Origin: CAIXSC01 sp046349935
GTDB taxonomy: Bacteria > Planctomycetota > Planctomycetia > Pirellulales > Pirellulaceae
Direction of reading: 5' to 3'
Length of the DNA stretch: 64,000 nt
NCBI GenBank assembly: GCA_046349935.1
Contig: JAXMBK010000003.1
Coordinates: 372,001 to 436,000 of the forward strand
A model generated the notes under the pieces. It searched no databases. It worked only from the letters and a program-made list of their open reading frames with translations, and was not told where the DNA came from. This document shows positions 17,959 to 30,068 of the stretch, in pieces; the first letter of the stretch is position 1, and every line of letters starts with the position of its first letter. The position numbers were made by a program, and so were the translations under genes.

Positions 17959-19068
17959 GTGCTCGCCAACGTTCGCCCCTCTCTGCACGGCATTACGCTG
18001 TGGATGTTGTTTTTCGCAAGCTGGCTCGGCGGACTAAATGCCTCCTCAACGGCGTCGGCGCAAGACCGCTTGGTCTACGTCACCTGGGATGGGTTTCGCT
18101 GGCAAGAGCTGTTCGGCGGTGCCGACGAATCGCTGCTGAATAAAGACGTCGGCGGCGTGCCCGAGGTGGCCGTGACGCGCGAGTCATTCTGGCGCGAGAC
18201 TCCCGAGGCGCGGCGGGCGACGCTGTTGCCGTTCGTCTGGGAAGTGATCGCCCAACAAGGGCAGATCGTCGGCGACCCCGCACGCGACTCCAAGGCGGTC
18301 AGCACCAATGGGCTCAAGTTTTCCTACCCAGGCTACAGCGAGATGTTCGTCGGCTTCGTCAACAAGGACGTCGTCAGCAACAACAAAATCCCCAACCCTC
18401 ATGTCACGGTGCTGGAACATTTGCACCGGCAGCCCGGCTTCGGCGGCAACGTGGCCGCATTTGCGACTTGGGACGTGATCGAGTTTGTGTTGAATCGCGA
18501 GCGGAGCGGGATGTTGGTGCTGACCGGCTGGCAGGCGGTGCGCGATGAACCGCTGACGCCGGGCCAACAGAAAGTGAATGAACTGGTGCGCGACTTGCCG
18601 CGAAATTGGCGGGGCAACGTGTATGACGTGGTGTCGTACCAGGCGGCTCGGGAACACTTGCAGCGGCACAAGCCGCGCGTGCTGTACCTGGGGCTCGGCG
18701 AAACCGACGAATGGGCGCATGCCCGTCGGTACGACTTGTATTTGGAGGCGGCTCAGCGGTCGGACCGCTACTTGCGCGAGCTGTGGGAATTGCTGCAGAG
18801 CATGCCCGAATATCGCGGGCGGACGACGTTGATCGTCGCCACGGATCATGGCCGCGGAGTGGGTCGCGATTGGGCCAATCACGGTGAAAAGATCGTCGGC
18901 GCCGAGCAGATCTGGATGCTGGGCCTGGGCCCCAAGATCCCCGCGCTGGGCGTGCGCGAACGCGTTCAGGCGACCCAATCGCAGATCGCCGCCACGCTGG
19001 CCGAAGCGGTAGGGGTCGATTTCCGAGCCGCGTACCCCGACGCGGCCCCCGCGTTCTCGTGGAAGTAA
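17959..19068 (+). CDS. Secreted alkaline-phosphatase-superfamily hydrolase
   Basis: 369 residues from a GTG at 17959 with GGAG 9 bases upstream; an internal ATG at residue 16 would remove part of the signal peptide. After a signal segment (about 10-34) the mature protein starts DRLVYVTWDGFRWQELF, the first metal-binding Asp of phosphodiesterase/phosphatase-type members. A nucleophile region is likely at FSYPGYSEMFVG, and the second metal site at LGETDEWAH and IVATDHGRG, then NHGEKI. The order fits alkaline-phosphatase-like phosphohydrolases better than sulfatases, since no CxPSR-type motif is present. The substrate is unknown. It follows the terminator of the preceding gene and is probably transcribed alone. 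Confidence 0.8.
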   Translation: MLANVRPSLHGITLWMLFFASWLGGLNASSTASAQDRLVYVTWDGFRWQELFGGADESLLNKDVGGVPEVAVTRESFWRETPEARRATLLPFVWEVIAQQGQIVGDPARDSKAVSTNGLKFSYPGYSEMFVGFVNKDVVSNNKIPNPHVTVLEHLHRQPGFGGNVAAFATWDVIEFVLNRERSGMLVLTGWQAVRDEPLTPGQQKVNELVRDLPRNWRGNVYDVVSYQAAREHLQRHKPRVLYLGLGETDEWAHARRYDLYLEAAQRSDRYLRELWELLQSMPEYRGRTTLIVATDHGRGVGRDWANHGEKIVGAEQIWMLGLGPKIPALGVRERVQATQSQIAATLAEAVGVDFRAAYPDAAPAFSWK

Positions 19069-19116
19069 CCGCGGCCCTCTCTCTCTGCGACCTCCGTGAA
19101 CTCAGTGGCAAACAAG

Positions 19117-19145
19117 TCTGTGGCAAACAACTCGGCGGCCACAGA
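19117..19145. repeat. GCCACAGA inverted repeat (related to the 6740-7029 block)
   Basis: TCTGTGGC (19117-19124) and GCCACAGA (19138-19145) are exact complements 13 bases apart, with a partial further copy just before (CTCCGTGAACTCAGTGGC, about 19092-19109). The core is the same as at 6740 and 7018. It lies between the phosphatase gene and phoB. Confidence 0.55.
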
Positions 19146-19151
19146 AGGCAG

Positions 19152-19245
19152 GAGACGGTGGGCCCGCGCTCGCGTTGCTCACTTGGCCCACCCTACGGGA
19201 GACGGTGGGCCCACGCTCGCGTTGCTCGCTTGGCCCACCCTACGT
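19152..19245. repeat. 47-bp tandem repeat of a GGTGGGCC palindromic unit (two copies)
   Basis: Two adjacent copies (19152-19198 and 19199-19245) differ at only a few positions. Each has arms GGTGGGCC and GGCCCACC around a loop rich in CGCTCGCGTTGCTC, and each ends in CTACG. The pair sits in the convergent gap between the phosphatase gene and phoB. The gap holds only repeats and no gene. Confidence 0.8.
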
Positions 19246-19255
19246 GCCTCTGGGG

Positions 19256-19960
<705 letters not shown>

Positions 19961-20009
19961 AGCGTCTTTTGCTGCGTCGCAGCGACGTGCGCTGCGACTC
20001 GGATCGTTC

Positions 20010-20681
20010 TCAACGTCGATCCCCATGGACCGACTTGGTGTGGCGAATGATCTCCCCTTCCACCAAATAAATGACGTCCTCGGCGATGTTGGTCGCGTGA
20101 TCTGCAATCCGTTCGATGTGCCGCGTCGCCGAGAAGCAGTGCAAGGCGGCCGGGACCAACGCCCCGTCGCTCTGCATCAACGACTGCAACTCTTCGATGA
20201 TGTCGCAATTGTGCTGATCGACGTCGTCGTCGAGCCGCAGGAGGCGTCGAGCAGCGAGGGCGTCGGAATTGACGAACGCGTCCATCGCACCGCGCACCAT
20301 CTGGGTGGCGAGCGCGACCATGCGCCCCAGCTGTTCGGGAATCGGGAAATCGGGATCTTCGCAGATCGCCTGCGCTCGCTCCGCGATGCTGACCGCCAAG
20401 TCAGCGATCCGCTCCAGGTCGTTATTCACCTTGAGCACGCAGGCGATGCGCCGCAGGTCGGCCGCCACAGGCTGGTGGAGCGCCAGAATCTTCAGACACT
20501 CCTCTTCAATCTGCACCTCGGCCTGATCCACTTCCGCATCGGCCGCAATGACTTCGGCCGCCAGCTCTTCACGGCGTTGCGCCAGCGCGAGCGTCGCTTT
20601 GTCGATCATCTCCTCCGTCATGGCCGACAAGGCCAAGACGTGTCGATGCAGTTGCTCCATGTCGCGCTGTAAGTGTTTCAT
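20010..20681 (-). CDS. phoU: Phosphate signalling regulator PhoU
   Basis: 223 residues. It shows the two three-helix repeats of PhoU with the metal-cluster motif ExxxD in each: LKVNNDLERIADLAVSIAER (about 83-102) and SATRHIERIADHATNIAEDV (about 184-203). It opens MKHLQRDMEQLHRHVLALSAM as usual. PhoU restrains PhoR kinase activity when phosphate is plentiful. It sits between phoR (47 bp upstream) and phoB (49 bp downstream) on the same strand. Confidence 0.95.
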   Translation of the reverse strand: MKHLQRDMEQLHRHVLALSAMTEEMIDKATLALAQRREELAAEVIAADAEVDQAEVQIEEECLKILALHQPVAADLRRIACVLKVNNDLERIADLAVSIAERAQAICEDPDFPIPEQLGRMVALATQMVRGAMDAFVNSDALAARRLLRLDDDVDQHNCDIIEELQSLMQSDGALVPAALHCFSATRHIERIADHATNIAEDVIYLVEGEIIRHTKSVHGDRR

Positions 20682-20728
20682 CGCCTGAACCTCGCGACTG
20701 GTTGTAACCTGCGTTTGTGAAGATCGCG

Positions 20729-22519
20729 TTAAGACGCCATGAAGTCGCTTCCGTCTGCGACCGGCAACGAAACTCGGAAAATGCTCCCTTGCCGCGGCTG
20801 ACTGTCGATGCCGACCGTCCCGCCGAAGGCGTTCGCCAAGTGCTTGACGATCGACAGGCCCAGGCCCGTGCCGCCTAGCTCGCGCGAGCGCGCCTTGTCG
20901 ACGCGATAGAACCGCTCAAAGACGCGCGCGTGGTGCTGACGCGCGATGCCGATGCCGGTGTCTTCGACTTCCAACACCACCGCCGTCCCTTCTAACCGCC
21001 AACGGATCGTGACTCGCCCGCCTGTCGGCGTGTACTTAATCGCATTATCGACGAGATTGTTGAGGATCGTGCGCACCCCTTCTTCGTCGGCGCGAACCGC
21101 CAAGGGCCGTTCGGGCGGCACGCACTCCAACTGCACTTGCCGAGCTTCGGCGACCGACTTGTACGCCTTGACGGTCGAGTCGACGGCGGTCCGCAAGGGG
21201 ACTCGAGTGATATCGAACGCCTGCTGCCCCGACTCGACGCGCGCCAGGTGCAACAGGTCGATGATCAATTGGTGCAGGCGGTCCGCCTGCTCCTCGATCC
21301 GCTCCACGAAGTTCAAATTGTGTTCCGCGTCGTGGATTGCGCCCAATCGCAGCGTCTCGGCATACGCCTTGATCGACGACAGGGGCGTCTTCAGTTCATG
21401 CGAGACGTTGGCGACGAAATCGCGGCGTAAGTTTTCGAGTCGCCGGAGTTCGGTGACGTCGTGCATGACCATCATCAGGCCCGGACTGGGATCGCCGGGG
21501 AGCCGCGTGGCGCGCAGCGTCAGAATGCGGCGCACGGCGCCGGTCGTTTCAAATTCCTTCACCGACGGTCGACCGGACGGGAACGCTTCCAGGAACGCGT
21601 CGCGCAACGAGCGCAACCGAGTGACCTCCCAGAGGCGGCGGCCCGTGAGTTCTCCGTCGCCCAATTCCAACAGCAGCCGACCGGCGTCGTTAGCCAACAC
21701 CACACGCTCTTCGGAATCGAGCGCCAACACCCCCTCTTCCATGCTCCGCATAATCCCCTGCAACCGCTCGTTGCCGCTGCGGAGTTCGTTCCAGCGTTCG
21801 GCCAGCGATTCCTGCATGCGATTGAAGGCGGCGCTAAGCACCCCGACTTCATCGCCGCTGGTTTCCGGAATGAGCGTCGCAGCGCCCGTTTCCGCGAACT
21901 GACCGGCGGCTTCCGTCAGTTGCTCGAGCGGCCGAACGATGCGCCGTACGACGAGGTACGACAAACCGGCGGCGAGCACGAACACGCCGGCGCCGACGCC
22001 GACGCCGATCCACCGTAACGTCGCCGTCAACGACTCAATCCGTTGCAGTTCGGCCGAGACGCGGACGTAGCCGAGCAGTTTTCGATCGCGTTCGATCTTG
22101 AGCGCCAGATAGAGCATCGGGACGCCGACGGTGACGCTGGGGCGGTGATCGATCCCTTCGCCGTCGGCGGAGGCGGCGGCGCGCACTTCCGGGCGCGTGG
22201 CGTGATTCTCCATGCGCCGTGGATCTTCATGGGAATCGGCGACGACGACGCCCGCCGCGTCGATGATGGTGAAGCGCGTGTCCGAATGCGAAGCCAGCTC
22301 GCGCACCATCAACTGCAAAGCGTCGCGCTGACCGGCCTCCAGCGGCCCTTCCGCTGCCCCACGCAAGACGATCGCCGTATCGCGCAGCCGTTCTTCCACG
22401 CGGGCGATGACGAACGCCTCCAGCCCCCACGTCGCCAACGTGATGAAGGCGATGGTGAGCAGCAGATTACCGCCGACGCAAACCAGCAACACGCGCCAAA
22501 AGAGTCGGGAACGAAGCAT
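20729..22519 (-). CDS. phoR: Sensor histidine kinase PhoR
   Basis: 596 residues from the ATG at 22519 (a TTG one codon earlier is less likely; AGAGGCAGG lies just upstream). Membrane helix at about 10-32, a periplasmic domain of about 130 residues, a second helix (170-190), HAMP (to about 245), a PAS domain (about 250-355), the HisKA motif with phospho-acceptor His 374 (FVANVSHELKTPLSS), and an ATPase domain with N-box (NNLVDNAIKYTPTGG), DTGIGI, FERFYRVD and GGTGLGLSIV. The large periplasmic sensor is longer than in E. coli PhoR and resembles Gram-positive PhoR. It is the first gene of phoR-phoU-phoB and lies 24 bp after gluQ. Confidence 0.95.
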   Translation of the reverse strand: MLRSRLFWRVLLVCVGGNLLLTIAFITLATWGLEAFVIARVEERLRDTAIVLRGAAEGPLEAGQRDALQLMVRELASHSDTRFTIIDAAGVVVADSHEDPRRMENHATRPEVRAAASADGEGIDHRPSVTVGVPMLYLALKIERDRKLLGYVRVSAELQRIESLTATLRWIGVGVGAGVFVLAAGLSYLVVRRIVRPLEQLTEAAGQFAETGAATLIPETSGDEVGVLSAAFNRMQESLAERWNELRSGNERLQGIMRSMEEGVLALDSEERVVLANDAGRLLLELGDGELTGRRLWEVTRLRSLRDAFLEAFPSGRPSVKEFETTGAVRRILTLRATRLPGDPSPGLMMVMHDVTELRRLENLRRDFVANVSHELKTPLSSIKAYAETLRLGAIHDAEHNLNFVERIEEQADRLHQLIIDLLHLARVESGQQAFDITRVPLRTAVDSTVKAYKSVAEARQVQLECVPPERPLAVRADEEGVRTILNNLVDNAIKYTPTGGRVTIRWRLEGTAVVLEVEDTGIGIARQHHARVFERFYRVDKARSRELGGTGLGLSIVKHLANAFGGTVGIDSQPRQGSIFRVSLPVADGSDFMAS

Positions 22520-22543
22520 CAACCTGCCTCTCGAATTGCAAAC

Positions 22544-23491
22544 TCATCGATCACTCAGCGCGCGTAGCGCCGCTTCCTCGTCGCAAACAATACGCTCTCG
22601 ACGCACCCGCGACCACTCGAATCGTTCCACCAAATCGCGTGGGCGCAGCTCCTCGCCTGCCGCCGCCAGCCCGCACCAGTAAGCGAGCAGCCCCGCCAGC
22701 CGTTCGGCGCGCACCCCCGCCGCTCGAAACCGTTCCACGCGCGTGTCGCCGTGGCGTTTAGCAAGCCGTCGGCCGTCGGGACCGACGACGAGCGGCACGT
22801 GGTAGAATTCGGGCGGCGGCAGGTCCAGCGCCTGGTACAGCTGCAGTTGGCGGGGGGTCGATGAACGGAGGTCGTCGCCGCGCACGACTTGAGTCACGCC
22901 CATCGCCGCATCATCGACGACGACGGCCAATTGGTACGCGGCGGCGCCTGAGCGCTTGCGGACGACGAAGTCTCCGCACAGCGTCTCGAGGTTCCAGGTT
23001 TCCGCGCCCGCAAAGCGATCCTCGACGCCGCAAGGCCCGGCGGCGACGCGGAAACGCCAGGCGGCGTCGCCGTCGACCGCCGCGGTGCGACCGCGACAGG
23101 TCCCCGGATAGGGCGGTCCCTCCTCGCCAACGTGGGGCGCCGAGGCCGCTCGCTCAATATCCGACCGACTGCACTGGCACGGGTAAACTCGCCCCGCCGC
23201 CCGCAGCTTTGCGAACGCCGCCTCGTAGCGGTCGAGTCGCTCGGTTTGGACGTAAGGGCCGACCGGGCCTCCGACATCGGGTCCTTCGTCCCAGTCGAGT
23301 CCCAGCCAGCGGAGGTCGTCGATCATCCGTTCGACGGTCTCTGGCTTGATGCGCGGTCCGTCGAGGTCCTCGATCCGCAAGATGACGGCGCCGCCGCGCG
23401 CGCGCAAGGAGAGCCACGCCAGGAGGAACGTGCGCGCGTTTCCCAGGTGGAGGGCGCCGGTGGGAGAAGGAGCGAGTCGACCGCGGAGCAT
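22544..23491 (-). CDS. gluQ: Glutamyl-Q tRNA(Asp) synthetase
   Basis: 315 residues from the ATG at 23491, just before the conserved RGRLAPSPTGALHLGN motif; a longer frame to 23593 adds non-conserved residues. It has the class I Glu-tRNA synthetase catalytic core only: HLGN replaces HIGH, RIEDLDGPR binds glutamate/ATP, zinc ligands lie in CQCSR and YPGTC, the KMSKS-like loop is LAKRHGD, and the anticodon-binding domain is absent. The enzyme charges the queuosine of tRNA(Asp) with glutamate. It may head the phoRUB transcript. The start has no clear Shine-Dalgarno sequence. Confidence 0.92.
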   Translation of the reverse strand: MLRGRLAPSPTGALHLGNARTFLLAWLSLRARGGAVILRIEDLDGPRIKPETVERMIDDLRWLGLDWDEGPDVGGPVGPYVQTERLDRYEAAFAKLRAAGRVYPCQCSRSDIERAASAPHVGEEGPPYPGTCRGRTAAVDGDAAWRFRVAAGPCGVEDRFAGAETWNLETLCGDFVVRKRSGAAAYQLAVVVDDAAMGVTQVVRGDDLRSSTPRQLQLYQALDLPPPEFYHVPLVVGPDGRRLAKRHGDTRVERFRAAGVRAERLAGLLAYWCGLAAAGEELRPRDLVERFEWSRVRRERIVCDEEAALRALSDR

Positions 23492-23657
23492 GGGGGAAAA
23501 TATACCGGAAGTTCCATCAAGATTGACTGACGGGTTCCCAGTCGGTTTAATCTGGGGCGAGTGGGGAGGGAGTTCGTGGTTCGGATCGCGCAAGCGTCCG
23601 ACAATTCCCTAGTCGTTTCCCGTACAGTTTTGCAACACGATGGATGGAGAACCAGGA

Positions 23658-24005
23658 ATGACGCGGATCGCGAAGGGGTTGGTTGTGGCGGTTGCGGCGC
23701 TGCTCATCGGCGCGGTGGTGACGAGCAACGTGTCGGCTCGCCCGCCGTACTTGAAGGAATTCATGGGCCACTATGCCGAGGTGAAGGAAGCGGGCACGGT
23801 GAAGTGCGGCGTTTGCCACCCGGGCATGGACAAGAAGGAAAAGAACGATTACGGCATCGCCCTCGGCAAGGCGATCGGCAAGAACGAAAAAGATCCGGCC
23901 AAGATCAAGGAAGCGTTCTTGAAGGTGGAAGGCGAAAAGAGCGGCACGGAAGGCAAGACCTTCGGCGAACTGCTGAAGGCCGGTCACCTGCCGGGCAAGA
24001 AGTAG
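23658..24005 (+). CDS. Small secreted CxxCH protein (single-heme cytochrome c candidate)
   Basis: 115 residues from the ATG at 23658 (GGAGA seven bases upstream); an ATG at 23640 would add six residues. The signal peptide (MTRIAKGLVVAVAALLIGAV, cleavage near NVSA) is followed by a mature protein of about 85 residues with one CGVCH heme-binding motif (TVKCGVCHPGMDKKEKND) and a Lys/Glu-rich C-terminal half. Only one methionine near the motif and a proximal pattern unlike class I cytochromes are seen, so the axial ligand is unclear. A strong terminator follows, so it is a single-gene unit. Confidence 0.75.
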   Translation: MTRIAKGLVVAVAALLIGAVVTSNVSARPPYLKEFMGHYAEVKEAGTVKCGVCHPGMDKKEKNDYGIALGKAIGKNEKDPAKIKEAFLKVEGEKSGTEGKTFGELLKAGHLPGKK

Positions 24006-24036
24006 TCCTTTCGCCGGGACCGCTGAAATAAGCGAG

Positions 24037-24067
24037 AACGCGAGCGAGCAATCGCTCGCGTTTTTTT
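24037..24067 (+). terminator. Rho-independent terminator after the CxxCH gene
   Basis: AACGCGAGCGA (24037-24047) and TCGCTCGCGTT (24052-24062) form a perfect 11-bp stem with a GCAA tetraloop, followed by a run of seven T. Confidence 0.9.
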
Positions 24068-24239
24068 GTGCCTCGCCCCCGCCGCCGCCGTCAGGTTCCG
24101 ACCTCCTCCCCGTTGTCGATCCACGGTCAGCGTGATAACTTCGGGAAATTTTGCACGGGAGGCCCAGCTCGGCCCTCCCATTTCATTCCTCGCAAGGCCG
24201 GAATCGGGTCGCCGATCCGCCGCCAAGGAAGCTCGAAGC

Positions 24240-27488
<3,249 letters not shown>

Positions 27489-27490
27489 TC

Positions 27491-27624
27491 GTAGTGGATC
27501 GCTCCGCGGTCCACGTTCGGATCCTTGGTGGATCGCGGAGCGATCCACGACTGTGTTGCCAGATGGATCGCGGAGCGATCCACTACGATGTTGCCAGATG
27601 GACCGCGGAGCGGTCCGCTACGTT
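27491..27624. repeat. Cluster of four GGATCGC/GCGATCC palindromes, two as a 35-bp tandem repeat
   Basis: The convergent gap between carB and the sulfatase is filled by palindromes at 27491-27514, 27528-27548 and in two tandem 35-bp units (27555-27589 and 27590-27624). The tandem units share GTTGCCAGATGGA and CTACG ends. Where one has GGATCGC..GCGATCC the other has GGACCGC..GCGGTCC, a paired change that keeps the stem. They could act as a bidirectional transcription or decay barrier for both converging genes. Confidence 0.85.
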
Positions 27625-27626
27625 GG

Positions 27627-29075
27627 CTACTCGTAGTCCCACTTCGACAACCAGGGGTCGCTGGTGCGTTTCTGAAATGCACGCAGCTTGTCTTGCAGCA
27701 TCTTCAGGCGCTCGGCATGCTCGGGCGCGTCGGCCAGGTTGTGGACCTCGTCGGGGTCCGCCTCAAGGTCGTACAGTTCGAACTTCGCTCGCTGGATGTA
27801 CGCCTTCACGGTGCGCCGGCCGTACAGCGCGTCGGGCCCCTTTCGGAACGCCTCTTGCCATGTCGGCGCTTCCCACAAGTCGGAAGCAAACGGAAACGGC
27901 AGCGGAGCAGCCAGGTTCCAAATCAGCTTGTACCGTCCCTGCCGGACGACGCGCATCGGGTAGTACATCGTCACTTCGTGGAACGTGTGCGAGGCGTAAA
28001 TCTCGTCCCAGCCGTTCGCCGGCTCTTCGTTGAGCACGCTCAAGATCGACCGCCCATGAAAGGCCTCGCGCGGCGCGGCGGCGTTCGCCATTTCCAACAG
28101 CGTCGGAACCAGGTCGACATGGCTGATCATCGCCTCCGCCGTCCGGCCGGGCTTGCGCACGCCGGGACCGCGCACGAGGAACGGCACGCGCAATCCGGGC
28201 TCATAGACCGTCGTCTTCGCGCCGGGAAAGGCGATGCCATGGTCGGACGTGAAGATGATCCAGGTATCGTCGAGCCGCCCGGCGTCGCGCAAGATTTTGA
28301 TCAATCGGCCGACTCCCTGGTCGATGCGCGACACCGACTGGTAATACTGCGCCAATTCGGCTCGGCACGTGGGCGTGTCCGGCAAGAACGGCGGCGTCTC
28401 AACCTCGTCGGGACGGAACGTTTGCTCCTCGACGCCCGGATAGCCGCGTGGACGATTGCCGAATGGGTTCGGCTTCCGCGGATCGCTCTCCACGACCCCC
28501 GCACTGCGATGCGGATCGGAGGGGCAGAAGTAGAGAAAGAACGGCTTGTCCGACTTCGCTTCGAATAGCGTCCGACAACGCTCGGCCATCTCGACCGCGT
28601 TTCGGTCGACGGCCCCCATGGTTTGGTCGAACGCAAACGCCTCGGGCGGACCGACGTGCAGCTTGCCGATGCGCGCCGTGTGATACCCCGCGTCGCGCAG
28701 CATGGCGGGCAGCGACCGCGTCTTTTCATAGGCGCGGAAGTGGTGAAACGCGTGTTCATGGCCGTACTGTGCGTTGGCATGATTGTGCAGCCCCGTCAGG
28801 ATCACCGACCGACTCGCGCTGCAACTGGCGGTGGTGGCGAAGGCGTGACGAAACCGCACTCCCTCGGCCGCCAATTGGTCGAGGTGCGGCGTACGAGCCG
28901 CTCGGTTGCCGTAGCACCCCAAGTCGGGACTCAAGTCGTCGCAGACAAACAAGATGATATTCTTCTTCGTTCCGGATTCTTGAGCGACGGCGAAGGTCGC
29001 GCAGGCGGTTGCGAGCAGGCACGCGAGGAAGCGCGGCCAAGAATCACTCCACCACGATCGTATGTGACAAAACAT
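27627..29075 (-). CDS. Secreted sulfatase (type I, formylglycine-dependent)
   Basis: 482 residues, ATG with GGGAG nine bases upstream. A signal peptide (ACLLATACATFAVAQ) is followed by NIILFVCDDLSPDLGCYG (metal-binding DD) and the sulfatase signature around Cys 85 (CSASRSVILTG, with Ala in the usual Pro position), then GKLHVG, WIIFTSDHGIAFPGAKTTVYEPGLRVPF and a C-terminal FELYDLEADPDEVHNLA. The pattern resembles heparan N-sulfatase-like members (S1_8 type), but substrate choice cannot be read directly. The Cys must be converted to formylglycine by an FGE; the SUMF1-like protein at 8588-9697 lacks the cysteines for that job. It lies 19 bp after the short-chain dehydrogenase gene on the same strand. 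Confidence 0.95.
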   Translation of the reverse strand: MFCHIRSWWSDSWPRFLACLLATACATFAVAQESGTKKNIILFVCDDLSPDLGCYGNRAARTPHLDQLAAEGVRFRHAFATTASCSASRSVILTGLHNHANAQYGHEHAFHHFRAYEKTRSLPAMLRDAGYHTARIGKLHVGPPEAFAFDQTMGAVDRNAVEMAERCRTLFEAKSDKPFFLYFCPSDPHRSAGVVESDPRKPNPFGNRPRGYPGVEEQTFRPDEVETPPFLPDTPTCRAELAQYYQSVSRIDQGVGRLIKILRDAGRLDDTWIIFTSDHGIAFPGAKTTVYEPGLRVPFLVRGPGVRKPGRTAEAMISHVDLVPTLLEMANAAAPREAFHGRSILSVLNEEPANGWDEIYASHTFHEVTMYYPMRVVRQGRYKLIWNLAAPLPFPFASDLWEAPTWQEAFRKGPDALYGRRTVKAYIQRAKFELYDLEADPDEVHNLADAPEHAERLKMLQDKLRAFQKRTSDPWLSKWDYE

Positions 29076-29094
29076 GCGCTGGGACTCCCGTGAT

Positions 29095-29928
29095 CTACTG
29101 ACCGCCGCCCTGCGGGATCGGCCAATTCCAACCGGCGGTAAAGCCGCCGTCGACGTACAGAATCTGCCCCGTCATGAAGGCCGAGGCCTGGGAAGCTAGG
29201 AACAACGTGGCGCCGACCATGTCTTCCGGCTGCCCCAAGCGCCGCTGCGGCGTGTTGGCGTATCCCCACTCTTGCATCGTCGGTTCCGACCACAACTTTC
29301 GCGTGAGGTCGGTGAGGATGAAGCCGGGGGCGACGGCGTTCACGCGGACGCCGGCCGGTCCCCATTCGACGGCCAGCGCCCTCGTCATGTGGGCGATCCC
29401 CGCCTTGCTAACGGCGTACGGGAGCACATTCTTCAACGGCCGGTCGGTATTCAGCGACGCGATGTTGATCTGCGCACCAGCTTGGCGTTCGACCATATGC
29501 CGTCCCACCGCCTGAGACAGCAAGAAGGCGCCCTTGAGATTGATGTCGAGGATGAAGTCGTAATCGTCTTCGGTCAGCTCGAGCGCCGGTTTGCGGCGAT
29601 TGACGCCCGCCACGTTGACCAGCGTGTCGATGCGCCCGTTTCGCTCAAGCACCGCAGGGACCAACTTGGCGATCTCCGACGGCTTCGCCACATCGCAGGC
29701 CACGTACTCGACCGGGTGCAGCGGAACCGCGCCGCCCGACTGGTCCGACTTCGCGGCTTCGGCGGCAATCTCCTCGGCGGCCCGCCGCAACTGCTCGCGG
29801 TCGCGGCTGGCGATCACCACCTGCGCTCCGCGCTGGGCGAAGCCGGCGGCGAGCGCCCGTCCAATGCCGCGGCTCCCGCCGCTCACCAGCACCACCTGTC
29901 CAGCCACCGAAAACAGTGAATCCACCAT
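29095..29928 (-). CDS. Short-chain dehydrogenase/reductase (SDR)
   Basis: 277 residues from the ATG at 29928, which has GGGAG six bases upstream; other in-frame starts extend to 29949. Classical SDR motifs: GGSRGIG (NAD(P) binding), NVAGVNRR, the catalytic Ser region INIASL, YAVSK (Tyr/Lys), and VNAVAPGFILTDLTRKL. It is close in pattern to gluconate 5-dehydrogenase and 2-deoxygluconate 3-dehydrogenase types. It is followed after 19 bp by the sulfatase gene, so a joint role in breaking down a sulfated sugar is plausible but unproven. Confidence 0.9.
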   Translation of the reverse strand: MVDSLFSVAGQVVLVSGGSRGIGRALAAGFAQRGAQVVIASRDREQLRRAAEEIAAEAAKSDQSGGAVPLHPVEYVACDVAKPSEIAKLVPAVLERNGRIDTLVNVAGVNRRKPALELTEDDYDFILDINLKGAFLLSQAVGRHMVERQAGAQINIASLNTDRPLKNVLPYAVSKAGIAHMTRALAVEWGPAGVRVNAVAPGFILTDLTRKLWSEPTMQEWGYANTPQRRLGQPEDMVGATLFLASQASAFMTGQILYVDGGFTAGWNWPIPQGGGQ

Positions 29929-29981
29929 TTGCATCTCCCGCCTGCGCACGCTGAGGATCGATCGCCGCCCCTGACAACGAA

Positions 29982-30011
29982 GAGGGGCCGACGCACGCGC
30001 GTCGGCCCCTC
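29982..30011 (-). terminator. Probable terminator of the parvulin gene
   Basis: GAGGGGCCGACGC and GCGTCGGCCCCTC form a perfect 13-bp stem with an ACGC loop, 58 bp after the parvulin stop codon. On the minus strand it is followed by TTCGTT, a weak T-tract. Confidence 0.55.
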
Positions 30012-30068
30012 AGGGTGAATCGTCAGTTTATCCGATCGGGAAAGCCGAGCGGCAGCGGGGGCGACGCG

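Noticed and set aside
27491..27624. Possible CRISPR array
   Set aside because: The units are palindromic and tandem with almost no unique spacers, and no cas genes lie nearby.
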